Source: Oscillibacter valericigenes (GTDB lineage: Bacteria > Bacillota > Clostridia > Oscillospirales > Oscillospiraceae). Taken from it: 53,141 nt of DNA. The notes beneath the pieces are model-generated. The model was given only the letters and a program-made list of their open reading frames with translations. It was not told the DNA's origin and searched no databases. Below are positions 34,319-41,963 of the stretch, in pieces. Positions within the stretch are counted from its first letter, which is position 1. Each line of letters starts with the position of its first letter. Made by a program: the position numbers and the translations under genes. The DNA is taken from positions 1-53,141 of the forward strand of contig NZ_JAFBIQ010000016.1 in assembly GCF_021531315.1 (NCBI RefSeq). The letters run 5' to 3'.

Positions 34319-35373
34319 GTTTCCTCCTCCCGACGGCGACACCGTCCCCAAAGCAGGAGACCGACTGCGGCTGTCACGCCGACGAGCGCGAGCGGCCAGC
34401 AATAGACCGTTTCATAGTACACCGCGCTCTCACCGATGGGCGAAAGCTCCTGCGGGTCGTAGGGCATTCCATACTCCGCAACGAGCCGCTTGATGTTCAA
34501 AAGATAAATGACCGGCAGGCCGCCCTTGTTGTAGCGCTCGAGAAGACCGCTTTTTTCGTTGAGCGCCTTGACGCGCCCCGGTGCGGTCACGCCCCAGCTC
34601 ATGCGGTCGCCGTCAAGTCCTGTCGTCGTAATATTCCCGCCCACGCCGACAAAGCAGACAATGGGGCCCTGCTCCCGGTAGATTTCCTCACGCAGGGCAA
34701 GATTTTTCTGATAATCCCGCTCATGCAGGAAGGGAATTCCGCTCTCCTCCAGCCGGGTGCGGACGATCTCGCGCTCCTCGGGGAACATCTCCTCTCCGCA
34801 GTCAAAATCCCCGCCGAGGCTGAACGCCGCGGGTGCCTGCGGAAGATATCCCTCCTCCGCAAGGCGCAGCACCATATCAGGAAGCGTCAAATCGATCTGA
34901 TTGCCCCCATAGGTCGAAGCGCCCGCCGAGGCAATGTAGATGACCTTGACATCCATCGCCGCGCAGGCGCACAGCACCGCAAGGTTCATCGCGGGGAACG
35001 AACCGGAAAAGCCAGCGCCCACCGCGTCACCCGCCTTGACGCCTGCTTCTTCCAAAAGTTGCACGCACAACGCCGCCATATCGGGGTTCGCCGTGGTGCG
35101 CTTGGCGTCCGGCGCACCAATGGTCGTGGTGATGGGAGTGTAATCCTCGCCGAGCATCCCCGTCTCGTGCCGGTCCTCGACGGAAAGTGGAATACCGAGC
35201 TCTGCCTTGTATGCCCTGACTCGCTCCATGCAGGCTTCCAGCCGCTCCGCCGCGTCCACGCGGACAGCGTAGTCCTCCACCGGAACGCGGCGAGCACTCT
35301 TCACGGTCAGTGCGCACGCAAGCACCAGCACGAGCGACGCAAGTAAGAGAGAGGGCCTTGTCACCTTCCGCAT
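34315..35373 (-). CDS. pgsW: Poly-gamma-glutamate system protein PgsW
   Basis: 352 residues. One N-terminal membrane segment (SLLLASLVLVLACALTV) and a second near the C-terminus (PLALVGVTAAVGLLLWG) enclose a large domain outside the cell. That domain has VGAGFSGSFPAMNLAVLCAC, VIYIASAGASTYGGNQIDLT and VCFVGVGGNITTTGLDGDR, the pattern of the TIGR04332 poly-gamma-glutamate system proteins. Its biochemical role is unknown; it occurs with PgsB and PgsC where the CapA/PgsA partner is missing, as here. The next upstream gene, pgsC, ends one base before its start, and it overlaps the aspartoacylase gene. Confidence 0.85.
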   Translation of the reverse strand: MRKVTRPSLLLASLVLVLACALTVKSARRVPVEDYAVRVDAAERLEACMERVRAYKAELGIPLSVEDRHETGMLGEDYTPITTTIGAPDAKRTTANPDMAALCVQLLEEAGVKAGDAVGAGFSGSFPAMNLAVLCACAAMDVKVIYIASAGASTYGGNQIDLTLPDMVLRLAEEGYLPQAPAAFSLGGDFDCGEEMFPEEREIVRTRLEESGIPFLHERDYQKNLALREEIYREQGPIVCFVGVGGNITTTGLDGDRMSWGVTAPGRVKALNEKSGLLERYNKGGLPVIYLLNIKRLVAEYGMPYDPQELSPIGESAVYYETVYCWPLALVGVTAAVGLLLWGRCRRREEET

Positions 35374-35374
35374 C

Positions 35375-35806
35375 TCACTGCCCTCCTGCCAGCGCGTGCA
35401 CGGCGAAGGCGAGCGCGGTCAGCAGCGCCGTCGTCGCCGTCACGGCAAGCAGCGTGTCCGCAATGCCCTGACGGTCAAACTCGCGGGCCAGTATTCCGGG
35501 GATGAGCACGCCGATCATGCTGAGCCCACCGGGAACCAGTCCGACCGTCCGCAGCGCAAGGTCCACGAAATATGTCAGCACCAGCAGCACAGCAAAGCGC
35601 CTTCTGCCATACAGGATGACCACGCGCGCAAGCAGGCGGCAGAGTCCCACCGCACACAAAGAGAGCGCAAGTGTATACGCGATGCGCTGCGGCGACTCAA
35701 GGCACAGCACAAGGTAGCCCGGAACGATCAAGCCCGCGCTCAGGCCTGTCAGTTCGGTAAAGGCAAGGCTCACCAGCACGCCCAGCAAAATGATCTGATC
35801 ATACAA
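35375..35806 (-). CDS. pgsC: Poly-gamma-glutamate biosynthesis membrane protein PgsC/CapC
   Basis: 143 residues, about four or five membrane helices: IILLGVLVSLAFTELTGLSA at the start, with VPGYLVLCLE, FAVLLVLTYFVDLALR and TTALLTALAFAVHALAGG following. PGYL and the LIPGILARE patch are typical of PgsC/CapC, which forms the membrane part of the polymer ligase and pore with PgsB. Length is close to the usual 150. Its start lies within the last eight bases of pgsB, so the two are translationally coupled. Confidence 0.88.
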   Translation of the reverse strand: MYDQIILLGVLVSLAFTELTGLSAGLIVPGYLVLCLESPQRIAYTLALSLCAVGLCRLLARVVILYGRRRFAVLLVLTYFVDLALRTVGLVPGGLSMIGVLIPGILAREFDRQGIADTLLAVTATTALLTALAFAVHALAGGQ

Positions 35807-36923
35807 GCGCGCGCCCCTCCCTTCTCACATACTCCATCAGCTCGCGTCCGCCGCCGGCGATATTGCCGATGGCGAAGATCACCTGATCTTCCGCCAGACT
35901 GTCAACTGCAATGTCTGTTCCGACCGAAAGCTCACGCACAGCGGCATCCGGCAGCTTTCTCCGCAATCCCCGCTTCATGTACCCGCGCGATGCGCCCATC
36001 AGCCAGACTTCCGCCGGATGAAGCGCTGTGCAGACGCGCAGCATATCCTCTGTGCGGCTGGCGCGGTCACCGCGGTTGTTGATGAGCAGTGTCAGCTTTT
36101 TGTCTTGCCAGCCGTGCTCCGCGCGTAGCTTTTCCCACACCATGCAGATCGACTGGATATCGTTGATGGAAAGTCCGCCGATGAACGTTGCCTTTCCCAA
36201 CCGGTACAGCGAAAGAGCATAGGGGTCGCGTGAAAAGCGCTGCATCCCAGCAAGTGCAGTCTCACGCGGAATACCGAGCTCCTCGCAAACAGCGAGCGCA
36301 AGGGCGACATTCTCCGGAAAGTCGAGCGTCCCCTCGTCGCCCCGGACTTCGGCGAAGACAAAGCTGCTGCCGCTTTTCTCTGCGGCAGTTTTCAGCCGCT
36401 CCGCCATAACGGTCTCGGCAGTGAACAGAACGCCGCCCTGCGGCACGGTATGGCACAGCGCCTCCGCGATCTGCGGCAGCGTATCGCCCATCACGTCCGT
36501 ATGATCGCGGCGGACATTCGTGATGACGCCGATATCCGCGCGCAGAATATCGCGCTGCGACGCCTGCTGGAATTCCGGCGTAATGGCCATGCATTCCACC
36601 ACCAGCACCTGCGCGTCCTGCGCCGCCGCGCGGCGCAGGATCGCAATCTGCTCTTTGATATTCGCTTTTCCCCGGCGGCGGATCGGTTCCTCACGGCCAT
36701 TGACATCGATGGTCAAGGGGTCTGTTCCTGTCGTCTTGCAGAAGACGCGAAGGCCTCCCGCACGGAGCCCCGCCTCGATCAGATGGCTGACCGTCGATTT
36801 GCCGCGCGTACCGTTCACATGGACCACGTGCGCAAGCTTCTTTCGCGCGACACGCGCGGTATGCGCTTCCCACAGCAAATATAAAAGGTAAAGAAAGAAT
36901 ATGCTCACCAATAATGCTGTCAT
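35799..36923 (-). CDS. pgsB: Poly-gamma-glutamate synthase PgsB/CapB
   Basis: 374 residues. A single membrane helix (ALLVSIFFLYLLYLLWEA) is followed by the Mur-ligase-type P-loop VNGTRGKST at residues 36-44, then KTTGTDPLTIDVNG, VVECMAITPEFQQAS and ITNVRRDHTDVMG, the CapB family pattern. The enzyme uses ATP to join glutamate through gamma-carboxyl groups on the inner membrane face. I chose the ATG at 36921-36923, with GGGTGGGAAG upstream; the frame extends 31 codons further without a ribosome site. It is first in a six-gene operon, pgsB-pgsC-pgsW-aspartoacylase-kinase-regulator. Confidence 0.93.
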   Translation of the reverse strand: MTALLVSIFFLYLLYLLWEAHTARVARKKLAHVVHVNGTRGKSTVSHLIEAGLRAGGLRVFCKTTGTDPLTIDVNGREEPIRRRGKANIKEQIAILRRAAAQDAQVLVVECMAITPEFQQASQRDILRADIGVITNVRRDHTDVMGDTLPQIAEALCHTVPQGGVLFTAETVMAERLKTAAEKSGSSFVFAEVRGDEGTLDFPENVALALAVCEELGIPRETALAGMQRFSRDPYALSLYRLGKATFIGGLSINDIQSICMVWEKLRAEHGWQDKKLTLLINNRGDRASRTEDMLRVCTALHPAEVWLMGASRGYMKRGLRRKLPDAAVRELSVGTDIAVDSLAEDQVIFAIGNIAGGGRELMEYVRREGRALV

Positions 36924-36957
36924 CGGCACTTCCCACCCTCTGTTGTACTGCTTCTTT

Positions 36958-36963
36958 ATTATA
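36958..36963 (-). promoter_or_regulatory. Possible -10 element of the pgs operon
   Basis: A perfect TATAAT on the minus strand, about 35 bases before the pgsB start codon. No good -35 stands at 16-18 bases; the best is ATGGTT, so the promoter may need an activator such as the operon's own response regulator. Confidence 0.4.
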
Positions 36964-37072
36964 TCATAACATACTTTGCAACCATATAGCGTTTTTCTTA
37001 TATTTCTCTCCTTCACCCGTTTGTGCAGATCGTCTAACTACATGCACATAATCTCTCAATATGGAAAAGCAG

Positions 37073-37206
37073 GGTTGTCTCAAAATGAGAATTGTAGGAA
37101 ATAGCCCCGCCGGAAGTTAGATAAAGCCGTGAAAATCCAGTCTTTATCGGATTTCCACGGCTTTGCGTCTGACTAATTCTTAGAAAACTCTATTTTAAGA
37201 CAGTCC
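37073..37206. repeat. MITE-like inverted-repeat element, about 134 bases
   Basis: The ends read GGTTGTCTCAAAATGAG and, on the other strand, GGACTGTCTTAAAATAGAG: terminal inverted repeats of about 20 bases with a few mismatches. The inside holds a 15-base stem, AAGCCGTGAAAATCC (37124-37138) with its near-complement at 37149-37163. There is no coding capacity. Such structures are non-autonomous transposable elements or remains of an insertion sequence end pair. It stands at the junction between the pgs locus and the conjugative-element remains. Confidence 0.6.
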
Positions 37207-37351
37207 CTTTGCCTATTTTGCTGATAGTCGATATTCGCTGATTGATTGTCTCGTCCAAGTGATAAACGCACGAAGAAACGCCCATCTTCCGATATGGAAA
37301 ATCTCCAACTATACAGATATCATGCAGAATGGTAGAATGAGCCTGTATTTC

Positions 37352-37390
37352 AGGGCGAAGTAAGTTAGGGCGGAGTAAGTTAGGGCGGAA
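37352..37390. repeat. Short 15-base tandem repeat
   Basis: AGGGCGAAGTAAGTT (37352-37366) is followed by AGGGCGGAGTAAGTT (37367-37381) and a partial third copy AGGGCGGAA. Two and a half copies, one base difference. No gene covers it; it lies in the 37207-37532 gap. Confidence 0.7.
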
Positions 37391-37467
37391 CGGCGACAGA
37401 AAGGGGGTTATTGCGCCCTCCGTCAGACTCAAACGAACTGGAATTCAACAAAGGACAAGAATGAAAC

Positions 37468-37505
37468 CGTAATTGCTCATAGGGGCGATTGCGGTCTTTT
37501 TTTGT
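37468..37505 (+). terminator. Terminator or attenuator before the 37533 gene
   Basis: ACCGTAATTGC and GCGATTGCGGT pair (two G-T pairs) over an eight-base loop and are followed by CTTTTTTTGTC. The gene starts 28 bases after the T run, so it either ends an upstream transcript or acts as leader attenuator. Confidence 0.6.
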
Positions 37506-37532
37506 CTCAAAATCGAAAGGAGCAAGCATTTT

Positions 37533-38570
37533 ATGAGCGAACTCAACAGTACCAACGCATGGCCCTTTACCGAGATCTCTGCCGAGGAAGGACTGGACAT
37601 TAACGCGATTTTCGGAGACAGCACGGATACAGCCAATCAGGGCAACCCCTTTGAAGCGCCCGCGGCAGCCGCAGCAGGTGCTCCGGCACCTGCGACGCAG
37701 GAAATGCCGGCGGCGCCCGCTGTGGAAGCAGCCGCACCGATGCCAGCTGCTGCCCCGCCGAAGGAAGCTCCCGCTCCCGCACAGCCGGAGTCAAATGCAG
37801 CCGCAGGAAACCCCATTGCCGCGGCTTTTGAGCAGAAAACGGCGGAGAATACCAAGAAGGGGCTTTTGGAAAAGCCGCCTGTCTTCTATCACAAGGGTGT
37901 GAAGGAGGACATCGAGGACGCCTCTATGACCTTTGAAGAGCTTCGTATCCGCAAATCTGAGGACTTCACCGATCTGGAGGAGGGCAAGCGTGTTTCCTGG
38001 AGCGTGGAATACTGCGGTATTCGCAAGGAGATCAAGGACCCCAAGGGTACCACGATCATTTCCATGAAGGAGACCATCGAGCGTTCCCGTGAATTTCTGG
38101 AAGCTCTCAAAAAATCGAAAGAGAAGGACCCCTGCTGCTATGTTAAGCCCAAGGTGGAGATGAAGACCAAGGGCAACGCCGCCTACAAGGGCAGATTCGG
38201 CACCTTGGAGGAGGCGCGGGAATCGGATATTCAATGTCCTGACGCCAAACGGCTTCAAGGCATTGACATGAAGAAGGGAGACAAATACGCCATGGATAAC
38301 AGTCCTGCCCGTTTTTTGCCTGGGGCCGTATGTGCCACACCGGCCGCTTTGGAGGTGCTCTCACGAGCGCATCTGCTTCAGCTTTTGGAGCGGCACCTGC
38401 GCGGGGATTGGGGTGATACCTGCAAAAATGACCGGATAGCCAATGAACATGCAATTTGCAACGGAGATCGGATCGTGTCGTGGTATCAGCTCAGCGGTAA
38501 GACCCGCGTTCTGATCATCACGGAGGCTGACCGCTCAGCCACTACGATCATGTTGTCCGAAGAATATTGA
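37533..38570 (+). CDS. Conjugative-element protein with alanine/proline-rich N-terminal region
   Basis: 345 residues, ATG with AAAGGAGC upstream (the frame is open 20 codons further without a ribosome site). Residues 35-115 are rich in Ala and Pro (about 60% A/P), probably disordered. Two folded regions follow: one with DASMTFEELRIRKSEDFTDL and VSWSVEYCGIRKEIKDP at about 150-260, and a C-terminal one (EVLSRAHLLQLLERHLRGDW, then RVLIITEADRSATTIML) of the small 'plasmid-related protein' type common in clostridial conjugative elements. Function is unknown. It heads a series of element genes up to 40966. Confidence 0.72.
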   Translation: MSELNSTNAWPFTEISAEEGLDINAIFGDSTDTANQGNPFEAPAAAAAGAPAPATQEMPAAPAVEAAAPMPAAAPPKEAPAPAQPESNAAAGNPIAAAFEQKTAENTKKGLLEKPPVFYHKGVKEDIEDASMTFEELRIRKSEDFTDLEEGKRVSWSVEYCGIRKEIKDPKGTTIISMKETIERSREFLEALKKSKEKDPCCYVKPKVEMKTKGNAAYKGRFGTLEEARESDIQCPDAKRLQGIDMKKGDKYAMDNSPARFLPGAVCATPAALEVLSRAHLLQLLERHLRGDWGDTCKNDRIANEHAICNGDRIVSWYQLSGKTRVLIITEADRSATTIMLSEEY

Positions 38571-38587
38571 TAAAGGAGGAAGGAAAA

Positions 38588-39181
38588 ATGAGATCCTGCG
38601 ATATGGTGATCGTTGTCCCCGTGGACAAACACACCGGAAATGACGAGGTCTTGCGCCTGCAAGCATGGGGAGAGGTCTCCGAGCTGCTGCGTCCCGGCCT
38701 CGGAAAGCTGTACCGCCAATTTAACCCATCGGGCAGCGCTTGGGAGCACAAATACCCGCGCCCTTTCGGCGTTGTGCTTGGCCGGCAGGAGCCGGAGGTG
38801 TTCCGAGAGCTTCTCAAAGCTGGAGAGGAAGCGCAGCATGAGGCAGTCGCCTTTCATCTGGAGGAGATGCTCCGCAAGGCAGACCTTGGCAGCGCGCAGA
38901 AAATCGGCGATACGCAGGTCTATTCCGCGGTTGTGGACGGCAGCGATCCCGAGCTGCTGGCACATGGCGTCTGGCATATTCTCATGCAAAAAGGCGCTCC
39001 TGTTCCGGATTGTGGTATCTACTATGCCTATGCCGCGCTGCACCGTGCATCCGCAACCGAGGAGGAGCGGCGTGAGGTCATAGACCATGCTGACGGCACC
39101 TCAAGGAGCTGGATCAAGGGGCCTATTGGAAGGACGCGAACGGCTCCGATCTTTCAGTCCCGACGACGCGTCTTCTTTTGA
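38588..39181 (+). CDS. Element protein of unknown function with probable frameshifted C-terminus
   Basis: 197 residues as read, ATG with AAAGGAGGAAGG upstream. The core (MRSCDMVIVVPVDKHTGNDE, YPRPFGVVLGRQEPEVFREL, DLGSAQKIGDTQVYSAVVDG) looks like a normal soluble protein. The last 30 residues (TSRSWIKGPIGRTRTAPIF) do not. In the next frame the same bases give HLKELDQGAYWKDANGSDLS and PTTRLLLRWQD, which looks like the true C-terminus. A one-base shift near 39093-39100 is therefore likely, consistent with decay of this element. Function unrecognised. Confidence 0.6.
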   Translation: MRSCDMVIVVPVDKHTGNDEVLRLQAWGEVSELLRPGLGKLYRQFNPSGSAWEHKYPRPFGVVLGRQEPEVFRELLKAGEEAQHEAVAFHLEEMLRKADLGSAQKIGDTQVYSAVVDGSDPELLAHGVWHILMQKGAPVPDCGIYYAYAALHRASATEEERREVIDHADGTSRSWIKGPIGRTRTAPIFQSRRRVFF

Positions 39182-39190
39182 GGTGGCAGG

Positions 39191-39446
39191 ATGTACGATT
39201 ACGAATATGAAAACGATGTCCTGCTGTTTCTGCGGCTTCTGAAGTTCCTGCACACGGAACATCCGTTTGTATTGGAGCAGATCATCAAAGATTACCCGAC
39301 AGCGGATGAGGAAGATATTTGGATGATCCTTGATGAATTGTTGATGGCCGTTTTCGATGAAGGTGCGCCGGACGAGGGTGACGATATGATGACCGTGCGT
39401 TTTTCCGATGAGCGGATCGACCGCCTCTACACGCAGGGCTGTAAGC
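39191..39446 (+). pseudogene. 5' part of an element gene, cut by an inverted junction
   Basis: The ATG follows GAGGTGGCAGG. The first 84 residues (MYDYEYENDVLLFLRLLKFL, then EEDIWMILDELLMAVFDE, MMTVRFSDERIDRLYTQG) are plausible protein, helical and acidic. From about 39440 onward the frame becomes arginine- and cysteine-rich because it reads the antisense of the next fragment. The normal remainder of the gene is lost. The frame itself continues open to 39640. Confidence 0.65.
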
Positions 39447-40410
39447 ATAGCCCCAGTTGTTCTCCCACGCCTGTACCGCGTAGGCGGCGAGGTCGAGGTT
39501 GTTCTTCGTGCCGGGATCGGCAAAGCGAGATATGTCGATCTGATTATCGTAATCGGTGCCGTACTCAACATCTCCGGAAAAGGAGCCGTCGCCGCTGTGA
39601 TCCGGCCGATAGGTTTCGTAATATGTCCTGTACTTATTGATGGCGTCGCTCTGCTCTAATGTCTCATAGAGCGCTCCCGCCCACTGCCGGGCGTCCTCGT
39701 CAAAGCCAAGCTCGTCCATCAGTTTATCCGGATCAAGATGCTTGACCTTTACCGTCAAGGTCGTCACAACTCCGTCGCCGCCATCCTCCGTCAGGCCGAG
39801 CGACGGGGAATACGACAGGCTCGCTTTGCAGAGCTCCCGAACAAGGTCGGCGCTCATGGCATTGAGATCCTGTCGGTAGGCCGCGGAATTGATGGCGATG
39901 ATCCAGAGGAGATCCTCCTCCGTCATGGAGCCGGACACCCTAATGCGGTCGACGTTGGTCCCGCTCTCCTCATACTCCGCAACGATGCCGGTCACAACGG
40001 AGTCGATCTGCGCTGCCGTCTCCGACCGCGCGCGATTCCTGCCGCGCCGAGTCATGCTGCCTCGCTTGCTCGGATGGTGCTGCACGGACTTGGGACAGGG
40101 TTCTGCCGGGCCGGGGTTCAACGGTCAGAGCAGGGACAGAAGACGGAGGTGTTGTTCCTGCGGGACCGGGACGCGGCGGTTCCGCGCGAAGCGTTGTCTG
40201 CCGCGCGGCAGCGCTTTGCGCCGCTGCTTTCGGCACCGTCTGCACCGGGCGCTGGGTATATCGCGTCTGTACAGGCGGCGGCGATGCGTTATGCCGTCCC
40301 TCCTCCGACGCCGGAGATGTATTCCCCGCGGTGCCGGCGGGCGGCTTCTGCCCTGTGATCGAGGTCGTATTCCTAACCGTCTGTCCGGTAAGGATGTGCG
40401 GTCGTCTCAT
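39446..40410 (-). pseudogene. Truncated, frameshifted CD1108-like conjugation (CHAP/lysozyme) protein
   Basis: The N-terminal part begins at the ATG at 40408-40410 (MRRPHILTGQTVRNTTSITG) and is proline-rich. After a one-base shift between about 40121 and 40030 the second frame gives RSETAAQIDSVVTGIVAEYE, SMTEEDLLWIIAINSAAYRQ, KHLDPDKLMDELGFDEDARQ and NLDLAAYAVQAWENNWGY. The last segments are typical of CD1108-type proteins of Tn1549-like ICEs, which continue into a CHAP or NlpC/P60 cell-wall hydrolase domain. That domain is missing: similarity ends at 39447 where the plus-strand gene begins. The piece is thus inverted, truncated and frameshifted. Confidence 0.7.
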
Positions 40411-40468
40411 GCCTGTCCCTGTATCTTCGGGAGAAAGCACATCACAGCAGGAATAAGGGGATGTCAAA

Positions 40469-40693
40469 ATGAAAAGACTGCCGCCACTATCCGAAATGGA
40501 ACGCATCGAGCAAACCCTGCTCGTCGAAAAACTGGATGAAATCCCGGAACGCATTGACAACGAAGACATCGGATTCGTAATAACAGAAAACGGTCTGCCG
40601 GATATGGTCCTAATACCATTCCGCTGGTTTGCCGAGAACTTTCCGGATGAAGTGCCTGACGACCTAAGAAGCGCCGATTACAAATCCGGATAG
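40469..40693 (+). CDS. Small acidic element protein (74 aa)
   Basis: Starts MKRLPPLSEMERIEQTLLVE, with AAGGGGATG before the ATG. The middle, IDNEDIGFVITENGLPDMVL then IPFRWFAENF, recalls antitoxin-like (Phd-type) small domains, but I would not name it one. No toxin gene is adjacent. It is divergent from the CD1108-like fragment and 27 bases before the next gene, with which it is probably co-transcribed. Confidence 0.6.
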   Translation: MKRLPPLSEMERIEQTLLVEKLDEIPERIDNEDIGFVITENGLPDMVLIPFRWFAENFPDEVPDDLRSADYKSG

Positions 40694-40720
40694 ATTCCAC
40701 CTCTGAGGAGCCGAGAAAAG

Positions 40721-40966
40721 ATGGATGAGAAGTTTAACAGAATACCCGTCAGCGTCATCCATCTTGACAAGGATGGCACAGTCATAGATGTGGAAGATTA
40801 CAACCTCGATAAAGTCGAACCTGATTTGTGGGCAATCAAAGGGCTGGCTGCATCGCTGCTCCCCGTCATTCGAGAGTTCTATACGCACGAAGAAAATGTT
40901 CAAGCATTTGAGGCATGGCTGAAAGAGCGGGAAAATAATTCTCAAAAACACAGCAAGCGGAAATAA
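40721..40966 (+). CDS. Small element protein (81 aa)
   Basis: Starts MDEKFNRIPVSVIHLDKDGT with GAGGAG at the right distance. A beta-rich first half (VSVIHLDKDGTVIDVEDYNL) and a helical, lysine-rich second half (EAWLKERENNSQKHSKRK). Not recognised. It is the last gene of the element remains; the next 215 bases carry only the promoter of the NifX-like gene. Confidence 0.6.
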   Translation: MDEKFNRIPVSVIHLDKDGTVIDVEDYNLDKVEPDLWAIKGLAASLLPVIREFYTHEENVQAFEAWLKERENNSQKHSKRK

Positions 40967-41119
40967 GCGCAAAGACGGAAATCGGAGATGCGAGGCCCTG
41001 TTTATTCAAAGCGTGTTTTACAGATACACAAGGGCATTGGTTCTACACGCGCTGAACAATATGAATATCACCCAGCATCCATACAAGAACGGAGACCGCA
41101 GTGATTTTTGAAAAGAATA

Positions 41120-41148
41120 TTGCCTTTTTCTGTTCAAAGCGATATAAT
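41120..41148 (+). promoter_or_regulatory. Promoter of the DUF134-NifX/crp unit
   Basis: TTGCCT (41120-41125), 17-base spacer and a perfect TATAAT (41143-41148). The -10 is 34 bases before the start codon. No TGTGAC palindrome is seen here, unlike the two units downstream. Confidence 0.75.
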
Positions 41149-41182
41149 CGGTATATGCCGAAAACAAAGGGGGGGCGTGTCC

Positions 41183-41962
41183 ATGCCAAGACCGCCACGG
41201 TGCCGTCGGATTTGTGGCGCACCGCAAGTTGATACCTTCCGCCCCAACGGATGCGAGGATACCGAGCCGATCCTGCTGACACTGGATGAATACGAGGTCA
41301 TTCGGCTGGTTGACCTGGAGCAGCAAACCCACGAGCAGTGTGCCGCGCAAATGGGCATTTCCCGCTCTACCGTACAGAAGATTTACGAAAGCGCACGGCG
41401 CAAGATCGCAGCGTGCCTTGTCCACGGGAAACCGCTGCACATCACCGGGGGAAACTACCGTATCTGCGGAGGACGGGAGGCAGCCCGCTGCGGCCGTTGC
41501 TGCCGGATGCAGAGAGCCAACACAGAAAAAGCCAACAAAAATTGCAAAGGAGAGTCCATTATGAAAATTGCAGTTACCTATGAAAACGGTCAAATTTTTC
41601 AGCATTTCGGTCACACCGAACAGTTCAAGCTTTATGAAACTGCGGACAGCAAAGTCGTCCATGCGGAAGTTGTTGATACCAACGGCAGCGGTCACGGCGC
41701 ACTGGCGGGCTTCCTGATGCAGAACGGCGTGGACACTTTGATTTGCGGAGGCATCGGCGGCGGTGCGCAGGCTGCTCTGGCCGAAGCGGGCATCAAGCTC
41801 TGCGGCGGTGTCAGCGGGGACGCTGACGCGGCGGTGAGCGCATTGCTCAGCGGAAATCTGGGCTACGATCCCAATGTTCACTGTGACCACCATGACCACG
41901 AGCACGGCGAAGCCGGTCACACCTGCGGTGACCACGGCTGCGGTAAGCATAGCTGCCATTGA
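41183..41962 (+). CDS. DUF134 HTH protein fused to NifX/dinitrogenase-cofactor domain with metal-binding tail
   Basis: 259 residues. The N-terminal DUF134 domain (MPRPPRCRRICGAPQVDTFR, then ILLTLDEYEVIRLVDLEQQT, MGISRSTVQKIYESARRKIA) carries a sigma-region-4-like helix-turn-helix. Next is a cysteine patch (YRICGGREAARCGRCCR), a linker, and from about residue 127 a dinitrogenase Fe-Mo cofactor domain (MKIAVTYENGQIFQHFGHTE, GVDTLICGGIGGGAQAALAE). The tail, from about 232, is rich in His and Cys (CDHHDHEHGEAGHTCGDHGC) and must bind metal. The ATG follows AAAGGGGGGG. Such fusions handle Fe-S or Mo clusters or report on them. The next gene, a Crp/Fnr regulator, starts one base after its stop. Confidence 0.88.
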   Translation: MPRPPRCRRICGAPQVDTFRPNGCEDTEPILLTLDEYEVIRLVDLEQQTHEQCAAQMGISRSTVQKIYESARRKIAACLVHGKPLHITGGNYRICGGREAARCGRCCRMQRANTEKANKNCKGESIMKIAVTYENGQIFQHFGHTEQFKLYETADSKVVHAEVVDTNGSGHGALAGFLMQNGVDTLICGGIGGGAQAALAEAGIKLCGGVSGDADAAVSALLSGNLGYDPNVHCDHHDHEHGEAGHTCGDHGCGKHSCH

Positions 41963-41963
41963 T

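Noticed and set aside
37352-37390. CRISPR-like repeat
   Set aside because: Directly adjacent 15-base copies without spacers; a simple tandem repeat.
40469-40966. Toxin-antitoxin pair made by the 74- and 81-residue proteins
   Set aside because: The first recalls an antitoxin only loosely and the second has no toxin motif.
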